Assembly (NCBI GenBank): GCA_027623315.1
Contig: JAQBYD010000009.1
Location: forward strand, 1-64,000
Origin: Verrucomicrobiota bacterium
GTDB taxonomy: Bacteria; Verrucomicrobiota; Kiritimatiellia; CAJWTS01
DNA length: 64,000 nt
Reading direction: 5' to 3'
Each line of letters opens with the position of its first letter. The stretch's first letter is position 1. Positions 61,174 through 64,000 of this stretch are shown here, in pieces. A program made the translations under genes and the position numbers. The notes under the pieces are model-generated. The model was not told where the DNA came from. It worked only from the letters and a program-made list of their open reading frames with translations, and did not search any database.

Positions 61174-62076
61174 TCACACGGCTGCTGCTTCGGCGCCGAC
61201 CGGCAGCGGCGCCTTTCGAATGATCTTCTTGGCGGCGGCGCCGCGAATGGCGTCGCCATGGTCGGCGAGAAGGATGATCGCGCCGGTCGGGCAGCGTTCG
61301 ATCGGCGCGCGCAATTTGCCGGGGCGTCGGCTGTAGTCGATACGCGCCAGGTTGTTGATCATCTCGATCGTGCCGGGTGCGTCTGCCGCGCAGCGGCCGC
61401 ACGCGGTACAGGCAACTGCGCAGACCGCTTCGGCGAGATCACCCTCGGCTTCGCTCTTGCATGCGACCCAGAGCCGCTGGCTGACCGGCAGCAGGGAAAA
61501 GAGGTCCTTGGGGCACTCTTCGACGCATGCGTTGCAGGCCGTGCATCGATCTGGATTCACGACGGGTAGCCCGTGTAAGTCCATGTGAATCGCGCCGAAG
61601 TCACACACCGTCATACAGTCGCCGAAACCAAGGCATCCCCATGAGCACGCCTTGGGGCCGCCCGCGACCATGGCGGCGGCACGGCAGGTGGCAAGACCTG
61701 CGTAACTGGCCTGGTTACGCGCGACATGGCTGCCGCCGGCACAGGCGAGGCGGGCGACGCGTTTCTCCTCGGCACCGGCGGCGACACCGAGGAACCGCGC
61801 AATGGCCTCGATCATGTCGGGCGAGTTGACCGTGCATTTGGCGGGCGAAATCTTGCCGGCGACGGCGAGCTCAGCAAAGGCACGGCAACCGGGGGTGCCG
61901 CATGCGCCGCAGTTGCTGCTCGGGAGCATTTCCTCCACATCGTCGATGCGCGGGTCCTCGTACACATAGAGATACCGGTTGGCCACGGCCAATACCGTGG
62001 CGAGTCCCGCTCCGAGGACGACCATCAACAAGGCAACAATTAACGCTGTCGGCATCGGCAGTATGACTCCCTTCAT
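61174..62076 (-). CDS. rnfB: RnfB-like ferredoxin subunit
   Basis: N-terminal TM; EEMLPSSNCGACGTPGCRAFAELAVAG; CSWGCLGFGDCMTVCDFGAIHMD; CTACNACVEECP. Confidence 0.85.
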   Translation of the reverse strand: MKGVILPMPTALIVALLMVVLGAGLATVLAVANRYLYVYEDPRIDDVEEMLPSSNCGACGTPGCRAFAELAVAGKISPAKCTVNSPDMIEAIARFLGVAAGAEEKRVARLACAGGSHVARNQASYAGLATCRAAAMVAGGPKACSWGCLGFGDCMTVCDFGAIHMDLHGLPVVNPDRCTACNACVEECPKDLFSLLPVSQRLWVACKSEAEGDLAEAVCAVACTACGRCAADAPGTIEMINNLARIDYSRRPGKLRAPIERCPTGAIILLADHGDAIRGAAAKKIIRKAPLPVGAEAAAV

Positions 62077-62485
62077 CTGTGCCGTGAGCATTCAAAAATT
62101 CGTGATCCATGACTGCTGGATACTCGCAACCCTACATATGCACACGACGTGTAAACGTTTGATTAGGAATGCGTCACCGTAGGATGAAATGGATGTCCTA
62201 CGGCCTGGTCCCAGGCCTGCCCGCAATGTTTTTCACTTTGGTGCCAGGGCAAACGCTTGTCATAAAGAATTGAACTTTCAGGTCGGTCCCGCCCCCTCCT
62301 CGTGCTCGTGCTCGGCGCGAAACGACACAGGGAGAATGGCGTGAGTTTTGGGTCACGACGGTCGTATGCCTCTATCGCCTTGCCCGCGATATCGGAGGTC
62401 CTCCGCCGCCCGAAGAAATTCTATCGCGCTATCGCGCTCCGAGTACGAGTAGGAGCACGAGGACGAGTACGCTTGGATCTTGTGT

Positions 62486-62662
62486 TTACGAGCCGTCGTC
62501 GTCGCAACCGTGACAGCTTCCGCAGCCTATATGGCCACGCCAGGCCTCGCAGCTATCCCCTTCGGCGGAATTCTGTCGTCGGGACAGCGTCTGGATCAGG
62601 AACCAACCCAGCATCACGGCGGTGATCACGGCCGGAGCGGCAAGGATTTCAGAAAGCGTCAT
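62486..62662 (-). CDS. 58-aa membrane protein with Cys-rich tail, FeoB-associated-like (not in the supplied ORF track)
   Basis: Translated by hand: MTLSEILAAPAVITAVMLGWFLIQTLSRRQNSAEGDSCEAWRGHIGCGSCHGCDDDGS; begins 13 nt past the URO-D stop. Confidence 0.5.
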   Translation of the reverse strand: MTLSEILAAPAVITAVMLGWFLIQTLSRRQNSAEGDSCEAWRGHIGCGSCHGCDDDGS

Positions 62663-62675
62663 GCAACGTCACGGT

Positions 62676-63779
62676 TTAGTCGTACGCGCCGTATCGGTCG
62701 AGCAGGGCGATCAAGTGCTGATAGGTTTCCCAACTCACGGTCGGAGGTACGGAGTGGTCCGAGTGGTACGCGTAGTTCCGTGCCGCTTTTCCGGCCTCGA
62801 GCTTACTGCGGATCTCCTCTTCCAGTTCGTCCGGATCGTTGCGGCCCATAAGCATGACATCGATATTCCCGAAGCAGGCCATGCGGTCGCCGTACTCGGG
62901 GCATAGGTTGCGCACGTCCATCGTGGCCTTCGCTTCGAGGGGCTGCAGGCAGTCGAATCCCGCGTCGATATAATGTTCGATCATCGGGTTCACGTTGCCG
63001 TCGGTATGAAAGATAACCTTCATGCCGTGCGCGTGACCCCACTCGGCCAATCGATGATGATCGTGCCACAAGGTCTCGCGGTACATCGTCGGGCTGCAGA
63101 CGGGGGCGTGGTTGAACGCCATGTCGCCATAGATCCATAGCCCGTCCGGTTCGATGCCGGTCTTCATGATCGCGTCGAGCCCCTGGATCACGGTATCGGT
63201 GTATACCCGTGAGACATCGACGACCCATTCGGGATCCTCGGCGAGGGCGATCCACGTGATCTCATCACCCATCAGGCGGCGTGTGGACTCGAAACTTTCC
63301 AGCGCGGTGAGAAAACACCACTTTCCCAGCTTGCGCCCTTCGGCATAGCCGTTGCGGGTCGCCTCGGCATCGATCTTCCAGGCGTATTCCTCGTATGTCG
63401 GTCTGTAGGCGTTCTCCCAGCAATCCTTGTTGCGGCAGCCAAAGGCGACGTGTTGCGGTGTTCCGCTCTTGGCCTTCCAGTAGCGCACGGTGGCGCCCCA
63501 GTCGTCGATATAGACGTGCGTATCATCGGTCTCCTCAACGGTGACATGCTTGCCCGCGAAGGGAGCCGGCCACGCACCGCCGACGCAATAGAAGTCGTAA
63601 CCGAGGCGCTCCATAACGGTTTGCCCGTCGCCATCCAGGCCCTCCGACTGCCAGCGATCGATCGTCTCCGACCAGAAGGTGTCGTGTCGCGGAACGCGGT
63701 CGTGATCGCGCCGCTCGAACATACGTTCGACGCGCTCGCGACTCCCAAGGGCTGTGGTCGTGGAACTTGCCATGGTCAT
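62676..63779 (-). CDS. Uroporphyrinogen decarboxylase-superfamily protein (methyltransferase-like)
   Basis: ERVERMFERRDHDRVPRHDTFWSETIDRW; MKVIFHTDGNVNPMIEHYIDAGFDCLQPLEAKATMDV. Confidence 0.82.
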   Translation of the reverse strand: MTMASSTTTALGSRERVERMFERRDHDRVPRHDTFWSETIDRWQSEGLDGDGQTVMERLGYDFYCVGGAWPAPFAGKHVTVEETDDTHVYIDDWGATVRYWKAKSGTPQHVAFGCRNKDCWENAYRPTYEEYAWKIDAEATRNGYAEGRKLGKWCFLTALESFESTRRLMGDEITWIALAEDPEWVVDVSRVYTDTVIQGLDAIMKTGIEPDGLWIYGDMAFNHAPVCSPTMYRETLWHDHHRLAEWGHAHGMKVIFHTDGNVNPMIEHYIDAGFDCLQPLEAKATMDVRNLCPEYGDRMACFGNIDVMLMGRNDPDELEEEIRSKLEAGKAARNYAYHSDHSVPPTVSWETYQHLIALLDRYGAYD

Positions 63780-63788
63780 TGCGTGGGT

Positions 63789-64000
63789 TTAGAGGCCTTC
63801 GATCTTTTCCAGCACGGTCTCGAACTCATGGGCATCGAACGCGCGCATCGCTTCCGCGTGAACGTATCCGCCGCGGTCGAGATTGAGCAGAGCGGCGGCG
63901 GCGGACGCCTCGTCGGGCACGTCCATGGTCAGAATTCCGTCGTGGCGTCCGAGCGTCCAGTACACTTGGATCACGGTTCCGCCCACGGATTCGACATGGC
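63789..64000 (-). CDS. GYD-domain-like protein, 5' end outside window
   Basis: GGTVIQVYWTLGRHDGILTMDVPDEASAAAALLNLDRGGYVHAEAMRAFDAHEFETVLEKI; frame open to the window edge. Confidence 0.7.
   Translation of the reverse strand, partial: HVESVGGTVIQVYWTLGRHDGILTMDVPDEASAAAALLNLDRGGYVHAEAMRAFDAHEFETVLEKIEGL

Noticed and set aside
62202-62217. ggcctgg-tc-ccaggcc palindrome as a terminator
   Set aside because: No following T-tract in either direction; short stem expected by chance in GC-rich DNA.
1-64000. CRISPR arrays, rRNA or complete tRNA genes
   Set aside because: No regularly spaced repeats, rRNA motifs or cloverleaf-compatible segments were noticed on reading; a tRNAscan/Infernal run would be decisive.

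Overview
64 kb of GC-rich bacterial chromosome; gene style loosely suggests a PVC-type lineage (weak inference). No rRNA, tRNA or CRISPR array was recognised. Main blocks: (a) an IS remnant with terminal inverted repeats and an internally deleted, frameshifted transposase (0.2-2.0 kb); (b) a minus-strand cluster of DeoR regulator, 2-oxoacid dehydrogenase E2-E3-E1(alpha/beta fusion), APC permease fused to PTS EIIA and RCK-C-like domains, and a frameshifted small membrane protein (2.8-11.5 kb); (c) aconitase, FAD oxidoreductase, MoeA, RidA and a lipoprotein; (d) MlaA plus an HpnM-like MlaC and an HpnN-like RND protein; (e) a type II secretion/type IV pilus-like system with seven pseudopilin-like genes, ExeA, GspB-like, MshEN protein, GspE, GspF and an NtrC-type regulator, with sigma-54-like promoter matches upstream of several of these operons; (f) the nusA-infB-rbfA-truB-ribF-rpsO-pnp operon; (g) an OmpR/histidine kinase pair that abuts, in convergent orientation, an Rnf cluster (rnfB - 1653-aa PFOR with C-terminal ferredoxin - rnfC - rnfD) in which rnfG appears truncated after about 17 codons and rnfE/rnfA are absent from the window; (h) a URO-D family protein with a previously unlisted 58-aa Cys-rich membrane ORF. 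Two copies of a MITE-like palindromic element lie 31 kb apart. All family calls come from reading the translations by eye; no database search was run.
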